Below are positions 1 to 7,618 of a stretch of DNA of 64,000 nt, piece after piece. Position 1 is the first letter of the stretch. Each line of letters starts with the position of its first letter. The notes under the pieces were generated by a model. The model saw nothing but the letters and a program-made list of their open reading frames with translations. It searched no databases and had not been told where the DNA came from. The translations under genes were made by a program, and so were the position numbers. This stretch comes from Sinorhizobium fredii. GTDB taxonomy: Bacteria > Pseudomonadota > Alphaproteobacteria > Rhizobiales > Rhizobiaceae. The stretch covers positions 868,001 through 932,000 of the forward strand of contig NZ_CP024310.1 in the NCBI RefSeq assembly GCF_002944405.1, given 5' to 3'.

Positions 1-198
1 ACGGTACTGCGGCAGGTCCTCGAAAACCCGCTGCCGCAGCAGCCCGACCGCATGGTAGCCGATTTCCTTTGCCGCGTCGTAGACGCGCCGCGCCGTCTCC
101 TCGCGCACCGGGTGGCGTCCGTTCAGCACCCGGTCCACCGTCGCAACACTCACCCCCGCGGCCCGCGCCAGATCCGCTATCGTCGGCCTGCTGCTCAT
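1..198 (-). CDS. LacI-family transcriptional regulator, N-terminal part
   Basis: This is the first 66 codons of a LacI/GalR-type repressor; the rest lies beyond the left edge. The ATG is at 198-196. The visible residues form the classic helix-turn-helix of the family: TIADLARAAGVSVATVDRVL, then NGR and a hinge-proximal E-E-T-A-R-R-V. A Val-Asp-Arg in place of the commoner Val-Ser-Arg follows the recognition helix, a variant found in some rhizobial sugar and inositol regulators. It is divergent from the oxygenase operon starting at 355, with 156 bases between them. That gap has a short inverted repeat (TGATA and TATCA at 254-268). Control of the neighbouring operon is plausible but not shown. 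The ligand cannot be inferred. Confidence 0.9.
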   Translation of the reverse strand, partial: MSSRPTIADLARAAGVSVATVDRVLNGRHPVREETARRVYDAAKEIGYHAVGLLRQRVFEDLPQYR

Positions 199-354
199 CT
201 CCGCCTCCCTGACAGCATTACCTCATGAATGAGGCCACAGTTATGATGTGTTTTGATAGAATATATCATAGCTGCATTGAGAGCTGTCAAAAGTCAACTT
301 ATTCTCCTCGCATCAGATGAAGGCGCAATCCGGAGCGCTCTTCGGGAGGCAGGG

Positions 355-1446
355 ATGACGACAGGTCCGACGAAACGAGATTACAGCCTGCTGGGCCGCG
401 ATGCCCAAGCCGCGGTGGCGAACGGCCTCGCCGCGGCCGAGTGGTACCATACGGAAATTCCGCGCAAGCAGATGAAGGAGCTGATGAAGCGCGAGGATGG
501 TCCGGCCATTCGCGACACAGCGATCTGGCTCGGCAGCATGGCTGTCCTCGGTGGGCTCGGCACCTATTTCTGGGGCACCTGGTTCGCCGTGCCGTTCTTC
601 CTTGCCTATGGCGTCCTTTACGGCTCGGCCTCCGACAGCCGCTGGCACGAATGCGGCCACGGCACCGCCTTCAAGACGATGTGGATGAACGACGCCGTCT
701 ACTTGATCGCCTGCTTCATGATCATGCGCAATCCGGTGACCTGGCGATGGAGCCACACGCGCCACCACACCGACACGGTCATCGTCGGCCGCGACCCGGA
801 AATCGCCGTCATGCGGCCGCCGGATCTCATTCGTCTCGTCCTCAATTTCTTCGGCATCATCGATGTCTGGTATGCGGTCATCGACATGCTGCGCAACGCT
901 TTCGGCGTGATCAGCGCAGCGGAAAAGACCTTCATTCCGGAAATGGAACGGTCGAAGGCGATTCTCGTCGCCCGCATCTGGCTTGCCATCTATCTGGCGA
1001 CCACCGGTCTCTCGGTCTATCTCGGCTCGATACTGCCCTTGATGCTGATCGGCCTGCCGCGGCTTTACGGCGCCTGGCACCACGTGCTGACCGGCCTGCT
1101 GCAGCATGGCGGCCTTGCCGACAATGTCATCGACCACCGGCTGAACAGCCGCACCGTCTACATGAATCCGGTGAGCCGCTTCATCTACTGGAACATGAAC
1201 TACCATGTGGAGCATCACATGTTCCCCATGGTGCCCTATCACGCGCTGCCGAGGCTGCACGCGATGATCAAGCACGACCTGCCGGCGGCCAACCCATCGA
1301 TCTTCGACGGCTATCGCGAAATGATCCCGGCCTTCCTCCGGCAGCTGCGTAACGAGGATTATTTCCTGAAGCGCGAACTGCCGCCGACGGCAAAGCCCTA
1401 TCGCGAAGAATTCCACAACGACCGGGAAGCCCAGGCCGCCGAGTGA
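355..1446 (+). CDS. mocD: MocD-like membrane di-iron oxygenase (fatty acid desaturase superfamily)
   Basis: The 363-residue product has the three histidine boxes of the membrane fatty acid desaturase/hydroxylase superfamily: H98-E-C-G-H102, H134-T-R-H-H138 and H284-V-E-H-H288. Hydrophobic segments around residues 55-95 and 112-130 and a further pair near 200-240 fit an inner-membrane enzyme. The ATG at 355 is chosen because it follows GGGAGGCAGGG; the reading frame is open further upstream but lacks a ribosome site there. A Rieske ferredoxin and a ferredoxin reductase follow directly, the MocD-MocE-MocF arrangement proposed for demethylation of the rhizopine 3-O-methyl-scyllo-inosamine in rhizobia. 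Other moc genes are absent here, so the substrate could instead be another methylated or alkyl compound. The family call is secure; the symbol is by similarity. Confidence 0.85.
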   Translation: MTTGPTKRDYSLLGRDAQAAVANGLAAAEWYHTEIPRKQMKELMKREDGPAIRDTAIWLGSMAVLGGLGTYFWGTWFAVPFFLAYGVLYGSASDSRWHECGHGTAFKTMWMNDAVYLIACFMIMRNPVTWRWSHTRHHTDTVIVGRDPEIAVMRPPDLIRLVLNFFGIIDVWYAVIDMLRNAFGVISAAEKTFIPEMERSKAILVARIWLAIYLATTGLSVYLGSILPLMLIGLPRLYGAWHHVLTGLLQHGGLADNVIDHRLNSRTVYMNPVSRFIYWNMNYHVEHHMFPMVPYHALPRLHAMIKHDLPAANPSIFDGYREMIPAFLRQLRNEDYFLKRELPPTAKPYREEFHNDREAQAAE

Positions 1447-1496
1447 GCGGCAGGCGATCCCGCAAATCAGAACAAACGACTGAATGGAGGAACCCC

Positions 1497-1814
1497 ATGA
1501 GCTCGAACTGGGTCGAGGTCTGTGCCGCCGACGAAATCGACGAGGAAGACGTCATTCGTTTCGACCATGAAGGGCGCACCTTTGCCGTCTACCGCAGCCC
1601 CGATGACGAATATTTTGCCACCGATGGGCTCTGCACGCATGAGCAGATCCACCTCGCCGACGGGCTGGTGATGGAGGACATCATCGAATGTCCGAAGCAC
1701 AACGGCCGCTTCAACTACAAGACCGGCCAGGCCAAGGGCGCGCCCGTCTGCGTCAATCTCACGACCTATCCGGTCAAGGTCGAGGCCGGCAGCGTCTTTA
1801 TCGCGATTTCCTGA
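1497..1814 (+). CDS. mocE: MocE-like Rieske 2Fe-2S ferredoxin
   Basis: A 105-residue soluble Rieske protein. The two cluster-binding boxes are C46-T-H48 and C65-P-K-H68, with the 19-residue first-to-second cysteine spacing usual for bacterial Rieske ferredoxins. The ATG at 1497 follows a good TGGAGGAACCCC ribosome site and leaves 50 bases after the oxygenase gene. Its likely role is to carry electrons from the reductase encoded next (1841) to the di-iron oxygenase encoded before it (355). The gene order oxygenase-ferredoxin-reductase is that of the rhizopine-catabolism mocDEF set. Specificity for a given oxygenase cannot be read from the sequence. Confidence 0.9.
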   Translation: MSSNWVEVCAADEIDEEDVIRFDHEGRTFAVYRSPDDEYFATDGLCTHEQIHLADGLVMEDIIECPKHNGRFNYKTGQAKGAPVCVNLTTYPVKVEAGSVFIAIS

Positions 1815-1840
1815 CGCTTCAGGGGCGAGGGGAGGAGAAC

Positions 1841-3067
1841 ATGAGCCATATCGTTATCGTCGGCGCCGGCGAATGCGGGGCAAGGGCGGCCTTTGCTCTC
1901 AGGGAAAAGGGTTTCGAAGGCGAAATCACGCTGATCGGCGCCGAGCCGCATCTCCCCTATGAGCGTCCGCCGCTTTCCAAGGACGGGCTCGCCGGGGCCG
2001 AGCCGCCGAAATATGTGGCCGGCCTCGAGCGTTACGAAGAGGCGCGCATCACCGTGGTGACGGGCGTCGCGGTCGAGGCGATCGACCGACGGCGAAAGGC
2101 TGTGCGGCTCGAAGGCGGCCGTGCGATCGACTATGATCGGCTGCTGCTCGCGACCGGCGCCCGGCCACGCGCCCTTCCGGGCATGAGCGGAAACGCCGAG
2201 CGCATCCGGATGCTCCGGACGCACGCCGACGCTCTGGCGATCCGCAGGGCGCTGGTACCCGGCCGAAAGCTCGCCATCATCGGCGGCGGCTTCATAGGCC
2301 TCGAGCTTGCCGCGACGGCCCGCAAGCTCGGCGCCGACGTCGTGCTCATCGAGGGCCTGCCGCGCGTCCTATCGCGCGGCGTGCCGCAGGAAATCGCGGA
2401 TGTCGTTGCCGAGCGACATCGGCAGGAAGGTGTCGAGATCGTATGCGGCGGGCGCATCGCCGCGCTCGAGGCGGATGACGGCGGCGCAAGGGTGCTCTTC
2501 GCCGACGGCACCAGCAGGCTCGCGGACCTGATCGTCGTCGGCATTGGCGCGGTCCCGAATACCGAGCTTGCGGAAGCCGCCGGCATTCTGATCGAAAACG
2601 GCATCGCGGTCGATGAGACGCTGCGGACATCGGACCCCGACATCTATGCGGCCGGCGATTGCTGTTCCTTTCCCCTGTCGCACTATGACGGGCGGCGGGT
2701 GCGCCTCGAAGCCTGGCGAAACGCGCAGGATCAGGGGACGCTCGCTGCGGCCAATCTCATGGGTTTGGCCGAGCCTGTCGCGAGCGTGCCGTGGTTCTGG
2801 TCGGATCAATACGAGCTGACCCTGCAGATCGCCGGCCTTGCCGACGGCGCCGCGACGACAGTACGGCGCGATCTGACGGACGGCGGCTTCGTTCTCTTTC
2901 ATCTCGATGGCGAAGGCCGGCTGATTGCCGCAAGCGGCATCGGGCCAGGCAACGCGGTCGCCCGCGACATTCGCCTCGCCGAAATGCTGATCGCCGCCGG
3001 CAGCAGGCCCGACCCGGCGGCGCTTTCCTCGCCCGAAACCAAGCTGAAGACGCTGCTGGCGGCCTGA
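1841..3067 (+). CDS. mocF: FAD-dependent ferredoxin reductase (MocF-like)
   Basis: A 408-residue pyridine-nucleotide disulfide oxidoreductase-fold protein of the rhodocoxin/putidaredoxin reductase class. An N-terminal FAD site (VGAGECG, residues about 7-13), a central NAD(P) site (IIGGGFIGLELAA, about 150) and a second FAD motif (IYAAGD, near 270) are visible, followed by the reductase C-terminal domain. The motif pattern fits NADH to FAD to 2Fe-2S electron transfer. The ATG at 1841 follows GGGGAGGAGAAC. The gene lies 26 bases after the Rieske ferredoxin and is expected to reduce it. The three proteins would form a complete three-component oxygenase. The symbol rests on context and similarity. 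Confidence 0.88.
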   Translation: MSHIVIVGAGECGARAAFALREKGFEGEITLIGAEPHLPYERPPLSKDGLAGAEPPKYVAGLERYEEARITVVTGVAVEAIDRRRKAVRLEGGRAIDYDRLLLATGARPRALPGMSGNAERIRMLRTHADALAIRRALVPGRKLAIIGGGFIGLELAATARKLGADVVLIEGLPRVLSRGVPQEIADVVAERHRQEGVEIVCGGRIAALEADDGGARVLFADGTSRLADLIVVGIGAVPNTELAEAAGILIENGIAVDETLRTSDPDIYAAGDCCSFPLSHYDGRRVRLEAWRNAQDQGTLAAANLMGLAEPVASVPWFWSDQYELTLQIAGLADGAATTVRRDLTDGGFVLFHLDGEGRLIAASGIGPGNAVARDIRLAEMLIAAGSRPDPAALSSPETKLKTLLAA

Positions 3068-3113
3068 CGGCCGCTGCAGTTCGCCCCCTTCCAAGCATTC
3101 ACCGGAGATTTCC

Positions 3114-3935
3114 ATGAAACACCGTCGCCCGACCGTTGCCGATCTCTTGTCGATCAAGGGCAAGCGACAACTCACCATGCTGCGCGTCGTGACGCTGGAG
3201 GAGGCCGAAGCCGCCGAGAAGGCCGGCATCGACCTCGTATCCGTTCCGCCGGCGCTGCTGGGACCGGAATTCCGCGAGGCGGCGCCGACGGTCTTTGCCT
3301 TTCCCGGCCTCGAATATGGCGACTTTGTCACCGCCGAAGACTATCTGCGCGGCGCGTTCCAGGCGATGCGGGCGGGCGGCGATGCCGTTTATTGTGCGGC
3401 CGGCCTTTCGACGGTCAAGCGGCTGCGCGAGGAAGGCATCCCGGTCTGCGGCCATGTCGGGCTGATCGCGTCAAAGGCCACCTGGACCGGCGGCTTCCGC
3501 GCTGTCGGCAAGACGGCGGCGAGCGCGCTCGAGATCTGGCGCCAGGTGAAGGCGCTCGAAGAGGCGGGCGCCTTTTCGGCCGAGATGGAGGTTGTGCCGG
3601 GAGAAGTGGCGGCCGCGATTTCTGAGCGCACCTCGCTGCTGATGCTTTCGATGGGAGCGGGCACCGGATGCGATGCCCAGTATCTCTTTGCCGAAGACGT
3701 GCTCGGGCAGAACCGCGGCCATTATCCCCGCCATGCCAAGGTCTATCGCAACTTTGCCGCCGAATTCGAGCGGCTGCAGCGGGAGCGTATCGCCGCCTTC
3801 CGAGAATATGCCGAGGATGTCCGCTCCGGCGCCTACCCGGAGAAGGCACATCTGGTCGGTATCGAGCCGGCGGAGTTGAAGGAATTCCTCGGCAAGATCG
3901 ATAAGCAGGAGCACGCGGCGTTCCGCGTAAGATGA
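3114..3935 (+). CDS. PanB-like ketopantoate hydroxymethyltransferase family enzyme
   Basis: A 273-residue TIM-barrel protein resembling 3-methyl-2-oxobutanoate hydroxymethyltransferase (PanB) and the wider phosphoenolpyruvate mutase/isocitrate lyase superfamily. It starts with the PanB-type TVADLLSIKGKRQLTMLRV, has a G-H-V-G-L segment near residue 118 equivalent to the PanB GHxGL region, and an E-M-E-V-V-P segment near 160. The usual PanB D-D/D-S metal signature is not well kept (SVPPALLG where PanB has a V-G-D/D-S-L type segment). It is therefore probably a paralogue with another 2-oxo acid or aldehyde substrate rather than the housekeeping pantothenate enzyme. The ATG at 3114 follows CGGAGATTTCC. 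PanB enzymes use methylene-tetrahydrofolate, which suits the deformylase gene downstream. Confidence 0.7.
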   Translation: MKHRRPTVADLLSIKGKRQLTMLRVVTLEEAEAAEKAGIDLVSVPPALLGPEFREAAPTVFAFPGLEYGDFVTAEDYLRGAFQAMRAGGDAVYCAAGLSTVKRLREEGIPVCGHVGLIASKATWTGGFRAVGKTAASALEIWRQVKALEEAGAFSAEMEVVPGEVAAAISERTSLLMLSMGAGTGCDAQYLFAEDVLGQNRGHYPRHAKVYRNFAAEFERLQRERIAAFREYAEDVRSGAYPEKAHLVGIEPAELKEFLGKIDKQEHAAFRVR

Positions 3936-3940
3936 TCGTG

Positions 3941-4027
3941 ACAGCGCCGTTGCGTCGTTTCAGACGCAAAAGGTCGCTGCAGCACTTTCAATTGCTGCAG
4001 GAATTATCCTTTAATTGGCTCCGGTTT
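3941..4027. repeat. Rhizobial intergenic repeat, first (decayed) copy
   Basis: This copy begins ACAGCGCCG, includes CAGACGC, AAAGGTCGCTGCAGCACTTT and ATTGCTGCAG, and ends in a degraded ATCCTTTAATTGGCTCC. It parallels the copy at 4028-4129 block by block but has lost its right arm. I recall similar elements scattered between genes in many rhizobia, but this could not be checked here. Confidence 0.6.
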
Positions 4028-4129
4028 ACAGCACCGCGCGTGTTATCAGACGCGCAAAGGTCGCTAGCACCTTGAGTTTGCTGCATGTCTTTGTCCTTGA
4101 ATCGAGATCGATTTAAGGAACATGCAGTA
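4028..4129. repeat. Rhizobial intergenic repeat, second copy with long hairpin
   Basis: Starts ACAGCACCGCGCG, then CAGACGCGCAAAGGTCGCT, and closes with a strong inverted repeat: CCTTGAATCG and CGATTTAAGG around AGAT, extended by outer arms TGCATGT and ACATGCA. It is tandem to the decayed copy at 3941. It fills most of the 244-base gap between the PanB-like gene and purU and could fold in RNA, acting as a terminator-like or mRNA-stabilising structure. Confidence 0.65.
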
Positions 4130-4179
4130 GGGAAGCAAATGGGCGCAACGCCCAATGATGCGACAGCTAAGGACAAATG

Positions 4180-5064
4180 ATGAACAGCTATGTCTTGACG
4201 GTAACCTGCAAATCCACCCGCGGCATCGTCGCGGCGCTTTCCGCCTATCTCGCCGAGCAGGGCTGCAACATCATCGACAGCTCGCAATTCGACGATCTTG
4301 AAACCGGCCTGTTCTTCATGCGCATTTCCTTCATTTCGGAAGAGGGCGTCGGCCGTGCCGCACTCGAGGAGGGGTTGAAGCCAATCGCCGAAAAGTTCGC
4401 CATGGAAACGGCGCTCTATGACCAGGCGGAACGCACCAAGGTGCTGCTGATGGTGTCGCGTTTCGGCCATTGCCTGAACGACCTGCTCTACCGCTGGAAG
4501 ATCGGCGCGCTGCCGATCGACATCGTCGGCGTCGTCTCCAACCACTTCGATTACCAGAAGGTGGTCGTCAACCACGATATTCCCTTCCACTGCATCAAAG
4601 TGACGAAGGAGAACAAGCCAAAGGCCGAAGCCCAGCTTCTGGAGATCGTCGAGCAGACCGGCGCCGAGCTGATCGTTTTGGCCCGCTACATGCAGGTTCT
4701 GTCCGACGCGCTCTGCAAGAAGATGTCGGGGAAGATTATCAACATCCACCACTCCTTCCTGCCGTCCTTCAAGGGCGCCAATCCCTACAAGCAGGCCTAT
4801 GAGCGCGGCGTCAAGCTGATCGGCGCGACGGCGCACTACGTCACCGCCGATCTCGACGAGGGCCCGATCATCGAGCAGGACATCGCCCGCATCACCCATG
4901 CGCAGTCGGCCGAGGACTATGTGTCGATCGGCCGTGACGTCGAGAGCCAGGTGCTGGCGCGCGCCGTGCACGCCCATATCCATCACCGCACCTTCATCAA
5001 CGGCAACCGCGTCGTGGTGTTTCCGCCGAGCCCTGGGAGCTATGCGTCCGAGCGAATGGGCTGA
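4180..5064 (+). CDS. purU: Formyltetrahydrofolate deformylase PurU
   Basis: Hydrolyses 10-formyl-tetrahydrofolate to formate and tetrahydrofolate. The 294-residue product has an N-terminal ACT-type regulatory domain (about 1-80; YVLTVTCKSTRGIVA start) and a C-terminal formyltransferase-fold domain. Catalytic residues of the family are present: N188 and H190 in INIHHSFLP, and D226 in ADLDEGPII. Two ATGs are possible (4177 and 4180); 4180 has the better spacing from AAGGA. Genome-wide purU paralogues are common in rhizobia and often sit by demethylation genes. Here it follows an oxygenase set and a PanB-like gene, which suggests removal of C1 units released from a methylated substrate. A hairpin terminator follows at 5096. 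Confidence 0.93.
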   Translation: MNSYVLTVTCKSTRGIVAALSAYLAEQGCNIIDSSQFDDLETGLFFMRISFISEEGVGRAALEEGLKPIAEKFAMETALYDQAERTKVLLMVSRFGHCLNDLLYRWKIGALPIDIVGVVSNHFDYQKVVVNHDIPFHCIKVTKENKPKAEAQLLEIVEQTGAELIVLARYMQVLSDALCKKMSGKIINIHHSFLPSFKGANPYKQAYERGVKLIGATAHYVTADLDEGPIIEQDIARITHAQSAEDYVSIGRDVESQVLARAVHAHIHHRTFINGNRVVVFPPSPGSYASERMG

Positions 5065-5095
5065 CGGCAAGGAAACGTATCGCCAACCGACTCAA

Positions 5096-5122
5096 CCCCG
5101 CTCGGCAACGAGCGGGGTTTTT
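5096..5122 (+). terminator. Rho-independent terminator after purU
   Basis: A perfect 9-base stem, CCCCGCTCG and CGAGCGGGG, around the loop GCAA, followed directly by five T residues. It lies 31 bases after the purU stop and should end the 355-5064 transcription unit, separating it from the operon that begins at 5233. Confidence 0.92.
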
Positions 5123-5173
5123 CGTTCCAGGCTGCTGAATGGCTTCGGCTTTGCGCATTTCCGAAAACGCCGC

Positions 5174-5207
5174 TTGACTCCGCGGTATTATGGCATACCA
5201 TAGTATG
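5174..5207 (+). promoter_or_regulatory. Promoter with GntR-type operator upstream of the 5233 operon
   Basis: A TTGACT at 5174-5179 can act as a -35 box. About 17 bases on, the -10 zone is covered by an inverted repeat: TATTATGG (5186-5193) and CCATAGTA (5198-5205) around CATA, with one mismatch. Almost the same palindrome lies at 15658-15679, just upstream of the GntR gene at 14885-15580. The simplest reading is that this GntR protein represses the catabolic operon by binding over the -10 region. Confidence 0.75.
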
Positions 5208-5232
5208 TAATAGAGATATCAAGGAGGCGGCG

Positions 5233-5835
5233 ATGCCCATCGAAATCCGCAAGACCCTGCTGCAGGTGGAGACGACGCTGATCGAAGGCGGCAAGGCTGC
5301 GCCGGCGCCGCTGAAGCTCTATTCGGCCATCGCCGTCGTGAAGAACCCCTGGGCGGGTGTGGGCTACGTCGAGAACCTGAAGCCGGAGATCCACGCCGCT
5401 GCCCCGGTTCTCGGCGAGCTGCTGACGAAGATGATCATCGACGCCGTCGGCTCGGGCGAGGCGGTCGAGGCCTATGGTAAGTCGGCCATCGTCGGTCTCG
5501 ACGGCGAGGTCGAGCATGCCTCGGCACTGATCCACACGCTGCGCTTCGGCAATCACTACCGCCAGGCTGTCGGGGCCAAATCCTATCTGGCCTTCTGCAA
5601 TACGCGCGGACCGGCAAACGCACCCTTGATGATCCCCCTCATGGACAAGAACGACGAAGGACGCCGCTCCCATTATCTCACCATCCAGACTTCTATCGCC
5701 GACGCCCCGGCGGCAAACGAGATCGTCGTTGCGCTCGGCGCCTCGGTCGGCGGACGTCCGCATCACCGGATCGGCGACCGCTATCAGGATCTGAAGGATC
5801 TCGGGCAGGACGTCGCCAACCCGGCCGGCGTTTGA
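5233..5835 (+). CDS. AA_synth (DUF1185) family protein
   Basis: A 200-residue protein resembling the Pfam amino-acid-synthesis (AA_synth, formerly DUF1185) family. The product begins IEIRKTLLQVETTLIEGG and contains NPWAGVGYVENLKP, YGKSAIVGLDGEVEHASALI and a late GASVGGRPHHRIGDRYQDL, all typical of the family by my recollection. The biochemical role of the family is not established; members usually sit in catabolic operons with hydrolases and flavin-dependent oxygenases, as here. The ATG at 5233 follows AAGGAGGCGGCG, a near-ideal ribosome site. It is the first gene of the operon controlled from 5174. No signal peptide or membrane segment is seen, so it is cytoplasmic. Confidence 0.8.
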   Translation: MPIEIRKTLLQVETTLIEGGKAAPAPLKLYSAIAVVKNPWAGVGYVENLKPEIHAAAPVLGELLTKMIIDAVGSGEAVEAYGKSAIVGLDGEVEHASALIHTLRFGNHYRQAVGAKSYLAFCNTRGPANAPLMIPLMDKNDEGRRSHYLTIQTSIADAPAANEIVVALGASVGGRPHHRIGDRYQDLKDLGQDVANPAGV

Positions 5836-5858
5836 CGCCTCTCTATTGGACCGCGGCG

Positions 5859-6686
5859 ATGCTTCAGTCAGAGCGAACGGAATTTGCTGGCCTGGGTGCC
5901 GGGCGAGAGCGAACCGCACATGGCGCCGCCTATGTGGAGACCGGCCATGGCGAACCGCTTGTCCTCGTCCACGGGGTAGGCATGCGGCTCGAGGCCTGGG
6001 CGCCGCAGGTTGCCGCCTTGTCTGGCCGGTGCCGGGTCATCGCCGTCGACATGCCGGGCCATGGCAAGAGCGACAGGCTGGCTCCGGGCGCCAAGCTCGA
6101 GGATTTCGTCGCCTGGCTGGGCGTCTTTCTTGATGACCTGAAACTCGCGTGTGTCAATCTCGCCGGCCATTCGATGGGCGCCCTGATCGCCGGTGGCGCG
6201 GCCGTAACCTTTGGCACGCGCATCCGCCGCGCGGCGCTTCTGAATGGCGTATACTTGCGTGATGCCGATGCGAAGGCGGCAGTCGTCGCCCGGGCCCAGA
6301 TGATCGGCAAGGGCGCCGTCGACGTCGACGGGCCGCTGAAACGCTGGTTCGGCGAGGATAGTGGAACCGCGTCGGTCTACGAACTGACGCGAGGCTGGCT
6401 GCAGGCCGTTGATCCTGAAGGCTATGCGACGGCCTATAGCGCCTTCGCGCATGGCGATGCCGTCTATGCCCCACGCTGGCCCGAGGTTCGTTGCCCGGCC
6501 CTGTTCCTGACCGGCTCGGAGGATCCGAACTCGACGCCGGAAATGGCGCACGCCATGGCCGCCGCTGCGCCGTGCGGCTGGGCGCGAATTATTGAAGGGC
6601 ACCGCCACATGGTCAATCTGACGGCGCCCGACACGGTCAATGCAATCCTCGAAGACTGGCTTTCAAGGGAAGGGGAGAGGTCATGA
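5859..6686 (+). CDS. Alpha/beta-fold hydrolase
   Basis: A 275-residue alpha/beta hydrolase. The oxyanion region is LVHGVGMRLEAW, the nucleophile elbow is G-H-S-M-G, the acid is probably the Asp in TGSEDPNS and the base the His in EGHRHMVN, giving a complete Ser-Asp-His triad. The ATG at 5859 is used; a TTG at 5832 overlapping the previous stop is an alternative start, and neither has a strong ribosome site. The end overlaps the next start by four bases (ATGA at 6683). Within this operon it probably hydrolyses an ester, lactone or amide made by the flavin monooxygenase, or opens the imported substrate. The specific substrate is unknown. Confidence 0.85.
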   Translation: MLQSERTEFAGLGAGRERTAHGAAYVETGHGEPLVLVHGVGMRLEAWAPQVAALSGRCRVIAVDMPGHGKSDRLAPGAKLEDFVAWLGVFLDDLKLACVNLAGHSMGALIAGGAAVTFGTRIRRAALLNGVYLRDADAKAAVVARAQMIGKGAVDVDGPLKRWFGEDSGTASVYELTRGWLQAVDPEGYATAYSAFAHGDAVYAPRWPEVRCPALFLTGSEDPNSTPEMAHAMAAAAPCGWARIIEGHRHMVNLTAPDTVNAILEDWLSREGERS

Positions 6687-7615
6687 ACACAGCTTCTTTG
6701 GACCCCCGCGCGCTGCGCGACGCCTTCGGTTCGTTCATGACCGGCGTGACGGTGGTCACGGCGAAGGACGCCTCTGGAAATCCCATCGGCTTTACCGCCA
6801 ACTCCTTCGCTTCCGTGTCGATCGATCCGCCGCTGCTGCTCGTCTGCATCGCCAAGACCTCCCGCAATTTCGCGACGATGACGGGCGCCAAGGGCTTTGC
6901 CGTCAACGTCCTGTCGGAAAAGCAGATGACCGTTTCCAACACCTTCGCCAAACCGGTGGAGGATCGTTTCGCGACGGTCGAATGGCGGCATGGGCCATAC
7001 GGCGCTCCGATTCTCGCCGGCGTCAGTGCCTGGTTCGACTGCTCGACGAACGAGATCGTCGACGCCGGCGACCACGCCATACTGATCGGCCGCGTCGAGG
7101 CCTTCGAGAACGGTGTCATGGCCGGGCTCGGCTTCGCACGCGGCAGTTACATCACGCCGGGTCTGTCCGGCAAGGCGGTGTCGGCCGCCGCGGAGGGCGT
7201 GCCGCTGATTGCCGCCGTCGTCGAGCGCGCCGGCGCCGTCCTCTTGATCCCGGAGGCGGGTGGCCACTGGCGCCTGCCACAGATGGAGCTCAAGGGCGGT
7301 GAGCCGCTGGCGGCGCTGCAAGATCATCTGACGAACACGACGGAATTGGCGATCGAGGTCGGATTTCTCTATTCGGTCTACGACAACAAGACGACCGGCC
7401 ACCAGCACATCGTCTATCGGGCCGCCGCCGAGCCCGGCGACACCAAGGCGGGGCGGTTCGTCCCGATTGCGGACCTGCCGCTCGACGCGATGGACAACTC
7501 CGCCACGGCCGATCTCCTGAGGCGCTTTGCCGCCGAGAGCGCGCTCGGCAACTTCGGCGTTTACGTCGGGGATGAGAAACAGGGCAAGGTTCACCCCTAT
7601 GCCAGAAAGGCCTGA
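6683..7615 (+). CDS. Flavin reductase fused to a Nudix-like domain
   Basis: A 310-residue two-domain protein. Residues about 8-165 are a flavin reductase-like FMN-binding domain (MTGVTVVTA, GFTANSFASVSIDPPLLLVCI, ARGSYITPG near the end). Residues about 178-305 resemble a Nudix hydrolase fold (AVVERAGAVLLIPE, then ELKGGEPLAALQDHL), but the canonical G-x5-E-x7-R-E-U-x-E-E-x-G-U box is degraded: LKGGEPLAALQDHLTNTTEL lacks the R-E-x2-E-E core. The second domain is therefore probably non-catalytic, perhaps a ligand-binding or interaction domain. The reductase part should supply reduced FMN to the luciferase-like monooxygenase encoded four bases downstream. The start follows GGGGAGAGGTC. Confidence 0.8.
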   Translation: MNTASLDPRALRDAFGSFMTGVTVVTAKDASGNPIGFTANSFASVSIDPPLLLVCIAKTSRNFATMTGAKGFAVNVLSEKQMTVSNTFAKPVEDRFATVEWRHGPYGAPILAGVSAWFDCSTNEIVDAGDHAILIGRVEAFENGVMAGLGFARGSYITPGLSGKAVSAAAEGVPLIAAVVERAGAVLLIPEAGGHWRLPQMELKGGEPLAALQDHLTNTTELAIEVGFLYSVYDNKTTGHQHIVYRAAAEPGDTKAGRFVPIADLPLDAMDNSATADLLRRFAAESALGNFGVYVGDEKQGKVHPYARKA

Positions 7616-7618
7616 TCC

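Noticed and set aside
254..268. TGATA-GAATA-TATCA as an operator for the LacI-type regulator at the left edge
   Set aside because: Arms are only five bases and lack the central CG typical of LacI sites; too weak to call.
253..354. Longer N-terminus for the MocD-like protein
   Set aside because: The extra 34 residues have no ribosome site and cross the promoter region; the ATG at 355 has a strong one.
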